From the NCBI GenBank assembly GCA_900538385.1, contig UWSO01000001.1:1-64000 (forward strand): DNA of 64,000 nucleotides, in the 5' to 3' direction. Origin of the DNA: an uncultured Porphyromonas sp. (lineage in GTDB: Bacteria > Bacteroidota > Bacteroidia > Bacteroidales > Porphyromonadaceae). The translations under genes were made by a program, and so were the position numbers. Shown piece after piece: positions 33,784-41,583 of this stretch (position 1 is the stretch's first letter; each line of letters starts with the position of its first letter). A model generated the notes under the pieces. That model did no database searches. It was not told where the DNA came from and was given only the letters and a program-made list of their open reading frames with translations.

Positions 33784-34413
33784 CTATTCGTTATCGTTCT
33801 CCTCAGAGGCTTCTGGTTCGCTCTGCTCCTTGCTAGTCTCCTTTGACTCCTTCTTCTTACCCTTGGCAGAGGCTGGCTTGGGCGCTAGCATGATGGTCAT
33901 GCGCTTACCCTCTAGCACGGGCATATTCTCGACACGTGCCAGATCCTCTAGGTCATTGGCAAAGCGGAGAAGTAGTATCTCGCCTTGATCCTTAAAGAGG
34001 ATACTACGACCACGGAAGAAAACGTACGCCTTAACCTTAAAGCCATCCTTAAGGAAGCCCTCGGCGTGGCGTAGCTTGAAGTTGTAGTCGTGATCATCCG
34101 TCTGAGGTCCGAAGCGAATCTCCTTGACCACCACCTTAGCCTGCTTAGCCTTCTGCTCCTTCTGTCGCTTCTTCTGCTGGTAGAGAAACTTCTGGTAGTC
34201 AGTCACACGACATACGGGCGGCTCTGCATTTGGCGAGATCTCCACAAGGTCCAGCCCCTGTAGCTCAGCTATACGACGAGCTTGCTGGATAGGGTAGACT
34301 CCCTGATCTACGTTGTCACCGACGAGACGTACCTCACGATGAGGTATCTGCTCGTTGATGCGGTTCGGTTGCTCTTTGATGGGTGGACGTCTGAAATTTC
34401 TACTGTTTGCCAT
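33784..34413 (-). CDS. infC: Translation initiation factor IF-3
   Basis: A 209-residue IF-3: N-domain INEQIPHREVRLVGDNVDQGVYPIQQARRIAE, a Lys/Gln linker helix (YQQKKRQKEQKAKQAK) and C-domain IRFGPQTDDHDYNFKLRHAEGFLKDGFKVKAYVFFRGR. The C-terminal 25 residues (KKESKETSKEQSEPEAS) are an acidic extension beyond the Escherichia coli protein. It starts with ATG, not the rare AUU used for autocontrol in enterobacteria. A promoter-like box lies inside the end of thrS (34575-34582). Confidence 0.97.
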   Translation of the reverse strand: MANSRNFRRPPIKEQPNRINEQIPHREVRLVGDNVDQGVYPIQQARRIAELQGLDLVEISPNAEPPVCRVTDYQKFLYQQKKRQKEQKAKQAKVVVKEIRFGPQTDDHDYNFKLRHAEGFLKDGFKVKAYVFFRGRSILFKDQGEILLLRFANDLEDLARVENMPVLEGKRMTIMLAPKPASAKGKKKESKETSKEQSEPEASEENDNE

Positions 34414-34524
34414 TCGTCTGCAATTAGCAGTTAGTGATTCGTTAGCAGTTTGCTAGGTTGGGTTATTTGATCTAGTGCTTAGATTGATACGACTTATCTT
34501 TCTGTTGAGACAAAGGGCAGATGA

Positions 34525-36477
34525 CTATCCTTTGGTATTCATCTGACTCTCTATCTCCTGAAGGATACGCTCAGCAAAGGTACTAATTTTTTCTGTACCA
34601 GCATCACCCTCGCCCTGCTTACGTACTGAGACAGTGCCGTCAGCCTGCTCCTGCTCACCGACGATTAGCATATAGGGTATGCGCTTGAGCTCATTGTCAC
34701 GAATCTTGCGACCCACCTTCTCGTTGCGGTCGTCAACCGATACGCTGATATCATGCTCGCTTAGAGCTGCTGCCACCTCGTTTGCATAGTCGTTGAAGCG
34801 CTCTGAGACTGGCAGTATGACCACCTGATCGGGTGCTAACCATAGAGGGAACTTGCCCGCTGTGTGCTCTATGAGCACTGCTACAAAACGCTCCATCGAG
34901 CCAAAGGGCGCGCGGTGTATCATCACGGGGCGGTGCTTCTGATTGTCCTCGCCCGTATACTCTAGATCAAATCTCTCTGGTAGGTTGTAGTCTACCTGGA
35001 TTGTACCTAGCTGCCAGCGTCTACCGAGAGCATCCTTGACCATAAAGTCAAGCTTCGGGCCGTAGAAAGCAGCCTCGTCGTACTCGATATGTGCTGGTAG
35101 ACCAGCCTCCTGACAAGCCTCGATGATAGCTTGCTCAGCACGATCCCAGTTCTCCTCGCTACCGATATACTTACTACGGTCAGTCTGGCTGCGTAGGGAG
35201 ATCTGCGCCTCAAAGTTCTCAAAGTCTAGTGCTTTAAAGATGATGAAGATAATGTCCATCACCTTGAGAAATTCCTCCTTGACCTGATCAGGACGGCAGA
35301 AGATATGCGCATCGTCTTGCGTAAAGCCGCGTACGCGCGTCAAGCCGTGTAGCTCACCGCTCTGCTCATAGCGATAAACTGTACCAAACTCAGCCAGACG
35401 TACAGGTAAATCTCTGTAGGAGTGAGGCTTGAGCTTGTATATCTCGCAGTGGTGGGGACAGTTCATTGGCTTTAGCATGAAAGCCTCACCCTCCTGAGGA
35501 GTCGTGATCACTTGAAATGAGTCAGCACCATACTTAGCATAGTGACCGCTCGTCTTGTACAGCTCCACATTGCCAATATGAGGTGTCATCACCTGCTGGT
35601 AGCCGTAGCGCTTTTGGATACGCTTGAGGAAGTCCTCCAGCTTGAGTCTCAGCTGCGTACCACGTGGTAGCCACAGAGGCAGACCCTGTCCGACACGCTG
35701 TGAGAAGGCAAAGAGTTCCAGCTCCTTACCAATCTTGCGGTGGTCACGCTTCTTCGCCTCTTCGAGTAGCGCAAGATACTCATCGAGGAGCTTCTTCTTG
35801 GGGAAGGTGATACCATATATACGAGTCAATTGCTTGCGCGTCTCATCGCCACGCCAGTAAGCACCAGCCACGCTCAGCAGCTTGACCGCCTTGATAGGCG
35901 CTGTGGAGGGGAGGTGTGGCCCACGGCAGAGGTCGGTAAAAGCCCCCTGCGTATAGGTTGTGATGGTACCATCCTCTAGATCATTGATCAGCTCTAGCTT
36001 GTATCCCTGACCCGTCTTCTTAAAGAAGTCTAGGGCATCGCTCTTAGAGATAGCCTTGCGCTCGAGCGTCTCCTTGCGACGCGCCAATTCGAGCATCTTG
36101 GCCTCAATCTTAGGCAGATCCTCTGACTTGATCACCTCGTCACCAGCATCTATATCATAGTAAAAGCCCGCATCGATAGCAGGTCCTATGCCAAACTGTA
36201 CGCCAGGGTAAAGCTCCTGTAGTGCCTCCGCCATAAGGTGAGCCGAGGTGTGCCAGAAAGCGTGCTTGCCACCCTCGTCCTCCCACTTGAGGAGCTTGAT
36301 ATGGGCATCATGCATGAGCGGTGTACGCACATCTATGAGCTCACCATCGCACTCGGCTGCTAGAACCTCCTGCGCCAGTCGCTCGCTGATGCTCTTTGCT
36401 ATATCTAGCGGGGTGACCCCCTGCTTCATTTCCTTGACACTTCCGTCGGGTAGCGTGATATGTATCTGATCAGACAT
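34525..36477 (-). CDS. thrS: Threonine-tRNA ligase
   Basis: A 650-residue class II synthetase with TGS domain (residues 1-62, ITLPDGSVKEMKQGVTPLDIA), the editing domain with zinc-site HTSAHLMAEAL, the SAD region, catalytic motifs (MNCPHHCEIYK, RLAEFGTVYRYEQSGEL) and a C-terminal anticodon domain (QVVILPVSERF). It heads the thrS-infC-rpmI-rplT cluster. The promoter box is at 36553-36560 and a family A repeat lies about 104 bp beyond it. No T-box leader is visible. Confidence 0.97.
   Translation of the reverse strand: MSDQIHITLPDGSVKEMKQGVTPLDIAKSISERLAQEVLAAECDGELIDVRTPLMHDAHIKLLKWEDEGGKHAFWHTSAHLMAEALQELYPGVQFGIGPAIDAGFYYDIDAGDEVIKSEDLPKIEAKMLELARRKETLERKAISKSDALDFFKKTGQGYKLELINDLEDGTITTYTQGAFTDLCRGPHLPSTAPIKAVKLLSVAGAYWRGDETRKQLTRIYGITFPKKKLLDEYLALLEEAKKRDHRKIGKELELFAFSQRVGQGLPLWLPRGTQLRLKLEDFLKRIQKRYGYQQVMTPHIGNVELYKTSGHYAKYGADSFQVITTPQEGEAFMLKPMNCPHHCEIYKLKPHSYRDLPVRLAEFGTVYRYEQSGELHGLTRVRGFTQDDAHIFCRPDQVKEEFLKVMDIIFIIFKALDFENFEAQISLRSQTDRSKYIGSEENWDRAEQAIIEACQEAGLPAHIEYDEAAFYGPKLDFMVKDALGRRWQLGTIQVDYNLPERFDLEYTGEDNQKHRPVMIHRAPFGSMERFVAVLIEHTAGKFPLWLAPDQVVILPVSERFNDYANEVAAALSEHDISVSVDDRNEKVGRKIRDNELKRIPYMLIVGEQEQADGTVSVRKQGEGDAGTEKISTFAERILQEIESQMNTKG
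34575..34582 (-). promoter_or_regulatory. Possible internal promoter for infC inside thrS
   Basis: Minus-strand TACCTTTG within the last codons of thrS, 162 bp upstream of infC. It matches TAnnTTTG but overlaps coding sequence, so chance is possible. Confidence 0.4.
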
Positions 36478-36552
36478 AAGTGGTGTGTTGTAGTCGACTA
36501 ATTAAAAGAGACTGTTGCCATCGGCAACACGCTCCAAAAGGTATATACACCG

Positions 36553-36560
36553 CAAAGGTA
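36553..36560 (-). promoter_or_regulatory. Promoter -7 box of thrS
   Basis: Minus-strand TACCTTTG 76 bp upstream of the thrS start; it matches TAnnTTTG. Confidence 0.65.
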
Positions 36561-36663
36561 CAAAAAAAGCGTTCAAAGAGCTCCCCCGTACAATTTACCT
36601 GACGTATATTCCGCTGAAACGAGGAGTTCACTCCGATTTCTCCGAACATTCCAATGCTCCCGA

Positions 36664-36849
36664 TTTCCTCCGAAGAAATCTCCAAATAGTTCGCTGGAAA
36701 ATAAAAAATATCCACGGAGGTAAGGAAAAATTCTTCGGAGGAATGAAGTGAAACTTCGGAAGAATCAAATGAAACTTCGGAAGAAATGATTCGCGCCCAC
36801 GTGAAGAATAAAAAATAGCCACGTGGAAATTCTTGTTTTCCCACGTGGC
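36664..36849 (+). repeat. Family A repeat, copy A3
   Basis: Two full 21-bp units (from about 36734, cores TTCGGAGGAATG and TTCGGAAGAATC) plus a partial TTCGGAAGAAAT, preceded by a CCACGGAGG box (36712) and followed by CCACGTGAAG, CCACGTGG and a second CCACGTGG (36841-36848). It sits between thrS and the AAA ATPase gene and is the only copy mixing both box types. The rest of this 479-bp gap holds only the thrS promoter. Confidence 0.85.
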
Positions 36850-36956
36850 TATCGTGTCACACTCCCGTTTGACTAGAATACGCTGACGCTAGATCTCCCT
36901 CAAACTGTCTGCCATACACGATCAAGACGGAGGCCACAGGCGAGATGTATAGCTGA

Positions 36957-38162
36957 TTAGTACAGTAGTCCAAACATCCAAAGGGGAATTCGGTTGCCGA
37001 CACCAGTCTCTATATCGTCCACTGCGAGATAGCTGTCGGGTTCGTCCTTGATCTGCTCAAAGGTCTTGCTAGCGCCCCCTACCTCAAAGAGGTAACGACC
37101 ATCAACGAGGAAGTCTCCTTTCGGAGGCAAGGTAACAGTGGCTACTGCTTGGAGCTGGTTATTAAAGAAGGTCTCCCGCTTGTTCCCCACATTGACTTGC
37201 ACCCCTAGAGCAGCCATCAGATTGGTGTTGCCGAGGTATATCTTTTCGGGAGAGGAGATCCGCTTGTAGCTCTTCTCCTCTTTTGTCAAGAGCGAGATAA
37301 TCTGCGCCTTGTCTAGTGTGTAGAGCATCCTCAAGCAATTATCACGAGTCGTCTCTAGTGCTTGTCCTAGTTTGTTGACATTGGGCACCAGTGGTACGCT
37401 CTGCGCTATGATGGCCAGTAGCTTTTTGGTCTTCTCGACAGTGCCGTATGAGACGTTTTCTACGGCAGGCATGTCACTCTCGATGACGAGGGTGGCGATC
37501 GCAGCCAGCTTGAGCAGGTACTCTTCACCCGCCTCCAGGCTAAAGGGATAGCACCCGCTCGTTAAGTAGTCGTTGAAAGCCTTGATGATCTTACAGCGAG
37601 AGACGATATCCATAGCTATGGTGACGTGATTCCTGAGCAACTCCTCGAGCGAGAGTGCTTCCATATCTACCAGTCCATAGAGCCCTAGATACTCTCTAAA
37701 GGACATCACGGGTAGCGTGTATAGCGATTGGCGGCGCGAGAGGTCGACCTGCGAGTTGTCTATCTCTAGCATTGAGGAGCCTGTGTATACGATGTTGAGA
37801 TCGGGGTAGCTGTCGTAGAGGTTCTTGAGGATGATGGCCCAGTCAGGGTACTTGTGTACCTCATCAATGTAGAGATGTCGCAGCCCATGAGTATACAGAT
37901 AGGCTACAAGGTCGGTGAGACTATGCGTCTTGAACCATATATTGTCTAGGGAGATCCATAGCGCATCGTCTACAGGGCTAAAGCGCTGCTTGATATGCTG
38001 CAAGAGAAGTGTCGTCTTGCCTGCACCTCGAGTACCCCGTATCCCTATGAGCCTCGATTCCCAGTGTATCTGGTTGTGCAGAGCGCGCATGAAGTGGGTG
38101 TCTATCAGAGCCAGTCGGCGATGATAGGCTGTTAGTAGTGGAAGTATCTCTTGCTGCTCCAT
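36957..38162 (-). CDS. AAA ATPase with DUF4143-type C-terminus
   Basis: A 401-residue protein of the widespread archaeal/bacterial AAA_14 plus DUF4143 class. Walker A is GIRGTRGAGKTTLLLQ (about residues 38-53), Walker B is LYIDEVHKYPDW, and VYTGSSMLEI is the sensor-1 region. The C-terminal DUF4143 part includes VDGRYLFEVGGASKTFEQIK, a stretch with a nuclease-like EVG motif. The function of this class is unknown; members occur singly and often look laterally transferred. It appears monocistronic, flanked by a family A repeat and by a 33-bp tandem repeat. Confidence 0.88.
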   Translation of the reverse strand: MEQQEILPLLTAYHRRLALIDTHFMRALHNQIHWESRLIGIRGTRGAGKTTLLLQHIKQRFSPVDDALWISLDNIWFKTHSLTDLVAYLYTHGLRHLYIDEVHKYPDWAIILKNLYDSYPDLNIVYTGSSMLEIDNSQVDLSRRQSLYTLPVMSFREYLGLYGLVDMEALSLEELLRNHVTIAMDIVSRCKIIKAFNDYLTSGCYPFSLEAGEEYLLKLAAIATLVIESDMPAVENVSYGTVEKTKKLLAIIAQSVPLVPNVNKLGQALETTRDNCLRMLYTLDKAQIISLLTKEEKSYKRISSPEKIYLGNTNLMAALGVQVNVGNKRETFFNNQLQAVATVTLPPKGDFLVDGRYLFEVGGASKTFEQIKDEPDSYLAVDDIETGVGNRIPLWMFGLLY

Positions 38163-38205
38163 ACGTTAGTTGAGTCATTGATAAGTACGGAGCTAAGGTA
38201 CAAAA

Positions 38206-38304
38206 TAACTTTTGGAAAAGCGACTTTTCGTGCGAAAATAGCTTTTCGAAAAGTGGTTTTTGGAGCGAAAGTAGCTTTTCGAAAAGTGATTTTGAGGGGA
38301 AGGT
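38206..38304. repeat. 33-bp tandem repeat, three imperfect units
   Basis: Units at 38206-38238, 38239-38271 and 38272-38304 each begin TA(A/G)CTTTT(G/C)GAAAAG; units 2 and 3 share TAGCTTTTCGAAAAGTG. The TTTTCGAAAA palindrome recurs. It lies just upstream of the ATPase start and downstream of pabA. Confidence 0.85.
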
Positions 38305-38316
38305 GGGGACGATGCG

Positions 38317-38892
38317 CTAGAGCTGGGTGATGAAGTTGTGCAGGTAGCTGCGTCCGTGGTCGGAGATGTAGCTCTCGGGGTGAAACTGTACGCCCCAGAG
38401 CGGTAGGTCGCGATGTCGTAGCGCCATAATAGTGCCGTCGGACTGTGCGTTTGCCGTGACTTGTAGCGTGTCGGGGAGGCTGTCGGGCTGCACGACCCAC
38501 GAGTGGTAGCGCCCGATGTGGCTCCCCGTGGGGATGTCTCGTAGCAGTTCGTCGTGATGATCGATGATGAGTTGGTCGGTATGCCCGTGGAGGGGAGCGC
38601 GGAGCTGCACTAGCTCGGCACCGCAGTAGCTGGCGAGTGCTTGATGTCCTAGGCAGACGCCCAGCATGGGCAGCTCCGTATGGTAACTGTCTATAAGCTG
38701 TATCAGGTGGGGTTGCTCAGTCGGTGTCCCAGGGCCTGGAGAGAGTAGGATGCCGTGACAGTGCGCGACCATGGCGGGCGTGATCTGCTCCGTGTAGTGT
38801 ATCTCCATGGTGCACTCGTCGAGCTGGCGTAAGAGCTCTACGAGGTTGTAGACAAAGGAGTCGTGATTGTCGGCTATCAGTAGATGTTTCAT
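38317..38892 (-). CDS. pabA: Aminodeoxychorismate/anthranilate synthase glutaminase subunit
   Basis: A 191-residue class I glutamine amidotransferase with the triad visible: nucleophile Cys in LGVCLGHQALASYCGA, and His/Glu in LWGVQFHPESYIS. It feeds ammonia to PabB (or TrpE). No trp genes are near, while pabB and pabC lie just across the divergent gap, so the PabA role in folate synthesis is favoured. The 308-bp gap to pabB holds a family B repeat. Confidence 0.88.
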   Translation of the reverse strand: MKHLLIADNHDSFVYNLVELLRQLDECTMEIHYTEQITPAMVAHCHGILLSPGPGTPTEQPHLIQLIDSYHTELPMLGVCLGHQALASYCGAELVQLRAPLHGHTDQLIIDHHDELLRDIPTGSHIGRYHSWVVQPDSLPDTLQVTANAQSDGTIMALRHRDLPLWGVQFHPESYISDHGRSYLHNFITQL

Positions 38893-38910
38893 TACAAGCT
38901 ACGAAGATAG

Positions 38911-38918
38911 TATATTTG
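38911..38918 (+). promoter_or_regulatory. Possible promoter -7 box of pabB
   Basis: TATATTTG in the pabA-pabB divergent gap. If used, the pabB leader would be about 280 nt and would contain the whole family B element. Confidence 0.4.
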
Positions 38919-38953
38919 CAGATACTAACGACGCAAGTGGTCACACTTGACAA

Positions 38954-39164
38954 GTAATGATTTGTAGGGATGCACGGTCGTCCCCCCACGTCGCCCTGTA
39001 GGGACGCACGGTCTGTGCGTCCGTTGTCGAACCAGCTTGACGCAGTACATCGATACGTCGCCCTGTAGGGACGCACGGTCTGTGCGTCCGTTGTGTCAAA
39101 GGTTACAGCGTCAGGGCTTTAACGGGGACGGACGCTCAGACCGAGCGTCCCTACAAATCGTTAC
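38954..39164. repeat. Family B composite element, copy B2
   Basis: The element starts GTAATGATTTGTAGGG and ends CCCTACAAATCGTTAC. Inside are two identical 39-bp copies (38989-39027 and 39056-39094) with the TGTAGGGACGCACGG core, so it has nested duplication. It fills most of the 308-bp pabA-pabB divergent gap. Confidence 0.85.
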
Positions 39165-39200
39165 TCGTGAGATTTGCGAAATTGAAATGGCGTAAAACGA

Positions 39201-40178
39201 GTGAATGATATGAAGCAATCGATGATTGATAGGCTCAACGAACTGGGCGGGCAGGGCAAGCCATTTGTCTTCTGCCTAGACTATGAGATGAGCGAACTGA
39301 TCCTTCTCGAGGAGCCTCTGGCACAGCAAGAGCTGCGCTTCGATATTGGCGGCGTGACCAATCTCTTGGCACACTCCGTGAGCGATACGCCGGCCGTGCT
39401 ACAAGCCACACCGATCAGCGAGGAGGCTTATGCGGAGCGTTTCGCGGTGATCCGTCATGCACTGGAGCGGGGCGACAGCTTTTTGGCCAATCTGACGGTG
39501 GCGACTCCCATAGAGCTGAATATCTCGCTGGAGGAGGTCTTTCTTCGTTCGCAAGCTCGCTATAAGTGCTATCTGCCAGGACGGTTCGTTTGCTTTTCGC
39601 CTGAGACCTTCGTGCGCATCGTGGAGAATGAGATCAGCTGCTTCCCGATGAAGGGGACGATAGATGCGACCCTGCCCGATGCGGCTGCGACCATCCTCAG
39701 CGACTACAAGGAGACGGCCGAGCACTACACGATTACCGACCTGATACGCAACGACTTGAGCCGCGTGAGTCACCATGTCGAGGTGAGACGCTTTAGGTAT
39801 ATCGATGAACTGGTCACCAGTCGTGGGCACTTGCTTCAGGTGAGCTCAGAGATCGTTGGGCAGCTTGCTCCTGACTGGCGTGCTCATCTCGGAAGCATCC
39901 TGAGCGAACTGCTCCCGGCGGGCTCTATTAGCGGGGCACCTAAGGAGGCGACCGTACGGGCGATTGCTGCGGCTGAGGGGGAGCCGAGAGGCTTTTACAC
40001 GGGCATCTGTGGGTACTTCGACGGGGAGACGCTAGATAGTGGCGTGATGATACGCTTCATAGAGCAGCAAGCGGATGGTGTGCTGCGTTACCGTAGCGGT
40101 GGCGGGATCACGATCAATAGTCAGTGTGCGGAGGAGTATCGGGAGGTATGTCAGAAGGTTTATCTACCATTCGTATGA
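39201..40178 (+). CDS. pabB: Aminodeoxychorismate synthase component I
   Basis: A 325-residue chorismate-binding enzyme in the short form that lacks the N-terminal tryptophan-binding domain of TrpE/PabB. The signature parts are FPMKGTIDATLPD, ITDLIRNDLSRV, LLPAGSISGAPKEATV and GFYTGICGYFDGETLDSGVMIRF, all from the chorismate-utilising domain. With PabA it makes 4-amino-4-deoxychorismate for folate. It overlaps pabC by four bases (ATGA). Confidence 0.93.
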   Translation: MNDMKQSMIDRLNELGGQGKPFVFCLDYEMSELILLEEPLAQQELRFDIGGVTNLLAHSVSDTPAVLQATPISEEAYAERFAVIRHALERGDSFLANLTVATPIELNISLEEVFLRSQARYKCYLPGRFVCFSPETFVRIVENEISCFPMKGTIDATLPDAAATILSDYKETAEHYTITDLIRNDLSRVSHHVEVRRFRYIDELVTSRGHLLQVSSEIVGQLAPDWRAHLGSILSELLPAGSISGAPKEATVRAIAAAEGEPRGFYTGICGYFDGETLDSGVMIRFIEQQADGVLRYRSGGGITINSQCAEEYREVCQKVYLPFV

Positions 40179-40789
40179 GTCGAGTACCGTTATTACTAGA
40201 GAGCATCCGCTACGTAGATGGCGAGCCTGAGCTGCTGCCTCTGCACCAAGAGCGCGTCGATCGGTCGCTCGCGGCGTATGGCGTCACGCCTCGCTGGCGA
40301 CTGGCAGACTATCTGGCGCAGGACCCTTGTCCGGCGTCACTCATGGGGGTGGTCAAGTGTCGTCTGCTATACGATGCGGAGCCGCTGGAGGTGGCTTACG
40401 CTCCTTATCATCGACGTACGATCAAGTCGCTGAGAGCTGTTGCTGCGCCGGCGCTGGACTACCACCTCAAGTGGGCCGACCGGGAAGCCTTGCAGGCGCT
40501 ACTGGAGTTGCGTGGTGAGGCGGATGAGATCGTGATCGTCAATGAGGAGGGCTTACTGACGGATAGCTCTTATACGAATATCGCTTTGCGCCAAGAGAAC
40601 CGCTGGTACACGCCTCGTGTGCCACTACTCGCCGGGGTGCAGCGCGCGCATCTGATCGCTGAGGGGGTACTAACGCCTCGCGACATACCGCTCGCTACAC
40701 TACCCGCCTACGATCGCATCGCCCTCGTCAACGCCATGATGCCGTGGGCGGAGCGTCTCGAGCTGCCTGTTACGGAGATTAGAGACTAG
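40175..40789 (+). CDS. pabC: Aminodeoxychorismate lyase-like class IV aminotransferase
   Basis: A 204-residue PLP fold-type IV protein. It starts MSRVPLLLESIRYVDGEPELLPLHQERVDRSL and contains HLKWADREALQAL (candidate PLP Lys) and ADEIVIVNEEGLLTDSSYTNIAL, the class IV signature. At 204 residues it is shorter than Escherichia coli PabC (269), as in other Bacteroidota. The ATGA overlap with pabB argues strongly that it releases 4-aminobenzoate from the PabAB product. The start at 40175 is set by that overlap, not by the open frame at 40124. Confidence 0.88.
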   Translation: MSRVPLLLESIRYVDGEPELLPLHQERVDRSLAAYGVTPRWRLADYLAQDPCPASLMGVVKCRLLYDAEPLEVAYAPYHRRTIKSLRAVAAPALDYHLKWADREALQALLELRGEADEIVIVNEEGLLTDSSYTNIALRQENRWYTPRVPLLAGVQRAHLIAEGVLTPRDIPLATLPAYDRIALVNAMMPWAERLELPVTEIRD

Positions 40790-40790
40790 A

Positions 40791-40934
40791 GGAGATCGGA
40801 GGTATCAGAGGTATCGGAGGAATCCGAGGGGATCAGAGGAAATCAGAGCTATCTGTGCTATCTGTGCTATCTGAGTGATCTGATGTCTCCGACATCTCTG
40901 ATAGCTCCGATGCCTCCGATCCCCTCAGACTCCC
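40791..40934. repeat. Family C simple repeat, copy C1
   Basis: Irregular short units GATCGGAGG, ATCAGAGG and ATCTGTGCT on the left, and their complements (TCTCCGAC, CTCTGATAG, CTCCGATGCCTCCGATCCCC) on the right, giving a long imperfect inverted repeat right after pabC. It may also end pabC transcription. Confidence 0.75.
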
Positions 40935-40942
40935 TTTCTCTC

Positions 40943-40994
40943 CAAAAAAACAAGCTCACACCTAGAGTGCAATGTGTACTCTAAGTGTGAGCTT
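40943..40994 (-). terminator. Terminator after rpmH
   Basis: AAGCTCACACCTAGAGT pairs with ACTCTAAGTGTGAGCTT with one mismatch. On the minus strand a run of seven T follows. It is 66 bp past the rpmH stop. Confidence 0.88.
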
Positions 40995-41059
40995 ATACAA
41001 ACGCTAGATAGGAGGCTATCTAGAGCATGTAACCTTATGGGTTAGAGAAGTGGGACTTA

Positions 41060-41206
41060 CTAGTACTCGTCAGATACGGATAGCTTAGCGCGACCCTTGG
41101 CGCGACGCATAGCTAGTACCTTGCGACCTGATGCAGTCGCCATACGAGCTCTAAATCCGTGCTTGTTCTTTCTCTTACGGTTCGATGGTTGGAATGTACG
41201 CTTCAT
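41060..41206 (-). CDS. rpmH: 50S ribosomal protein L34
   Basis: A 48-residue L34 read directly from the minus strand: MKRTFQPSNRKRKNKHGFRA, then RMATASGRKVLAMRRAKG, ending KLSVSDEY and TAG. The first 40 residues are the invariant L34 sequence. It is transcribed alone, with promoter box TACCTTTG at 41279-41286 and a strong terminator at 40943-40994. Elsewhere rpmH is commonly next to rnpA or near oriC; neither rnpA nor dnaA is seen here. Confidence 0.98.
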   Translation of the reverse strand: MKRTFQPSNRKRKNKHGFRARMATASGRKVLAMRRAKGRAKLSVSDEY

Positions 41207-41278
41207 ATCGGTATGTCTCTGATGCTTATGATTACTATGGTGAAGGACTTACTCGCTATGAGTAAAGGCTTCGGTTGG

Positions 41279-41286
41279 CAAAGGTA
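41279..41286 (-). promoter_or_regulatory. Promoter -7 box of rpmH
   Basis: Minus-strand TACCTTTG 73 bp upstream of rpmH. Confidence 0.6.
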
Positions 41287-41481
41287 CAAAAAATATCTTT
41301 ACCAGTCATACACCAGATGATTAAAGATATGTGCCGAACGTACGAATGGGCAGTCTGTGCGCCCTTACCACGGGTTACTCATCTCAGCGGGCACTGGTCG
41401 TTCGTTACTCCCTTTTATTGTTAGCACTTATGAATAGCAGCTGTAGTTTACAGCTTGTGGTAGTGGAGAGGACACAAAAGA

Positions 41482-41520
41482 ACATCCGCTCTTCCTTGCT
41501 AGGCAAAGAGGAGCGGATGT
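41482..41520 (-). terminator. Terminator after the Ig-like lipoprotein gene
   Basis: ACATCCGCTCTTCC pairs with AGAGGAGCGGATGT; TTCTTTTG follows on the minus strand, 64 bp beyond the stop. Confidence 0.75.
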
Positions 41521-41583
41521 GGTATACGTTTGGAGTATTACGATGTAGCCGCTATTCGTGCTACATCATAGTCCCGTTGATGA

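Larger units (their letters stand above)
41207..41583. other. Intergenic region rpmH to Ig-like lipoprotein gene
   Basis: A 377-bp gap. I see the rpmH -7 box (41279-41286) and the terminator of the lipoprotein gene (41482-41520). A plus-strand open frame at 41331-41654 runs into the lipoprotein gene in antisense and has no coding character. Confidence 0.6.

Noticed and set aside
36478..36956. T-box or other amino-acid-responsive leader for thrS
   Set aside because: No specifier loop or antiterminator (TGG-type T-box) pattern is visible; the space is occupied by a family A repeat and a short promoter-proximal leader.
38132..38500. Minus-strand frame with 11-residue repeats over the 33-bp tandem repeat
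   Set aside because: Overlaps pabA in another frame and depends on the 33-bp periodicity; no evidence of translation.
38954..39164. Possible CRISPR array at the repeated GTAGGGACGCACGG sequences
   Set aside because: Repeats are in both orientations with irregular spacing and no unique spacers of constant length; no cas genes are in the window.
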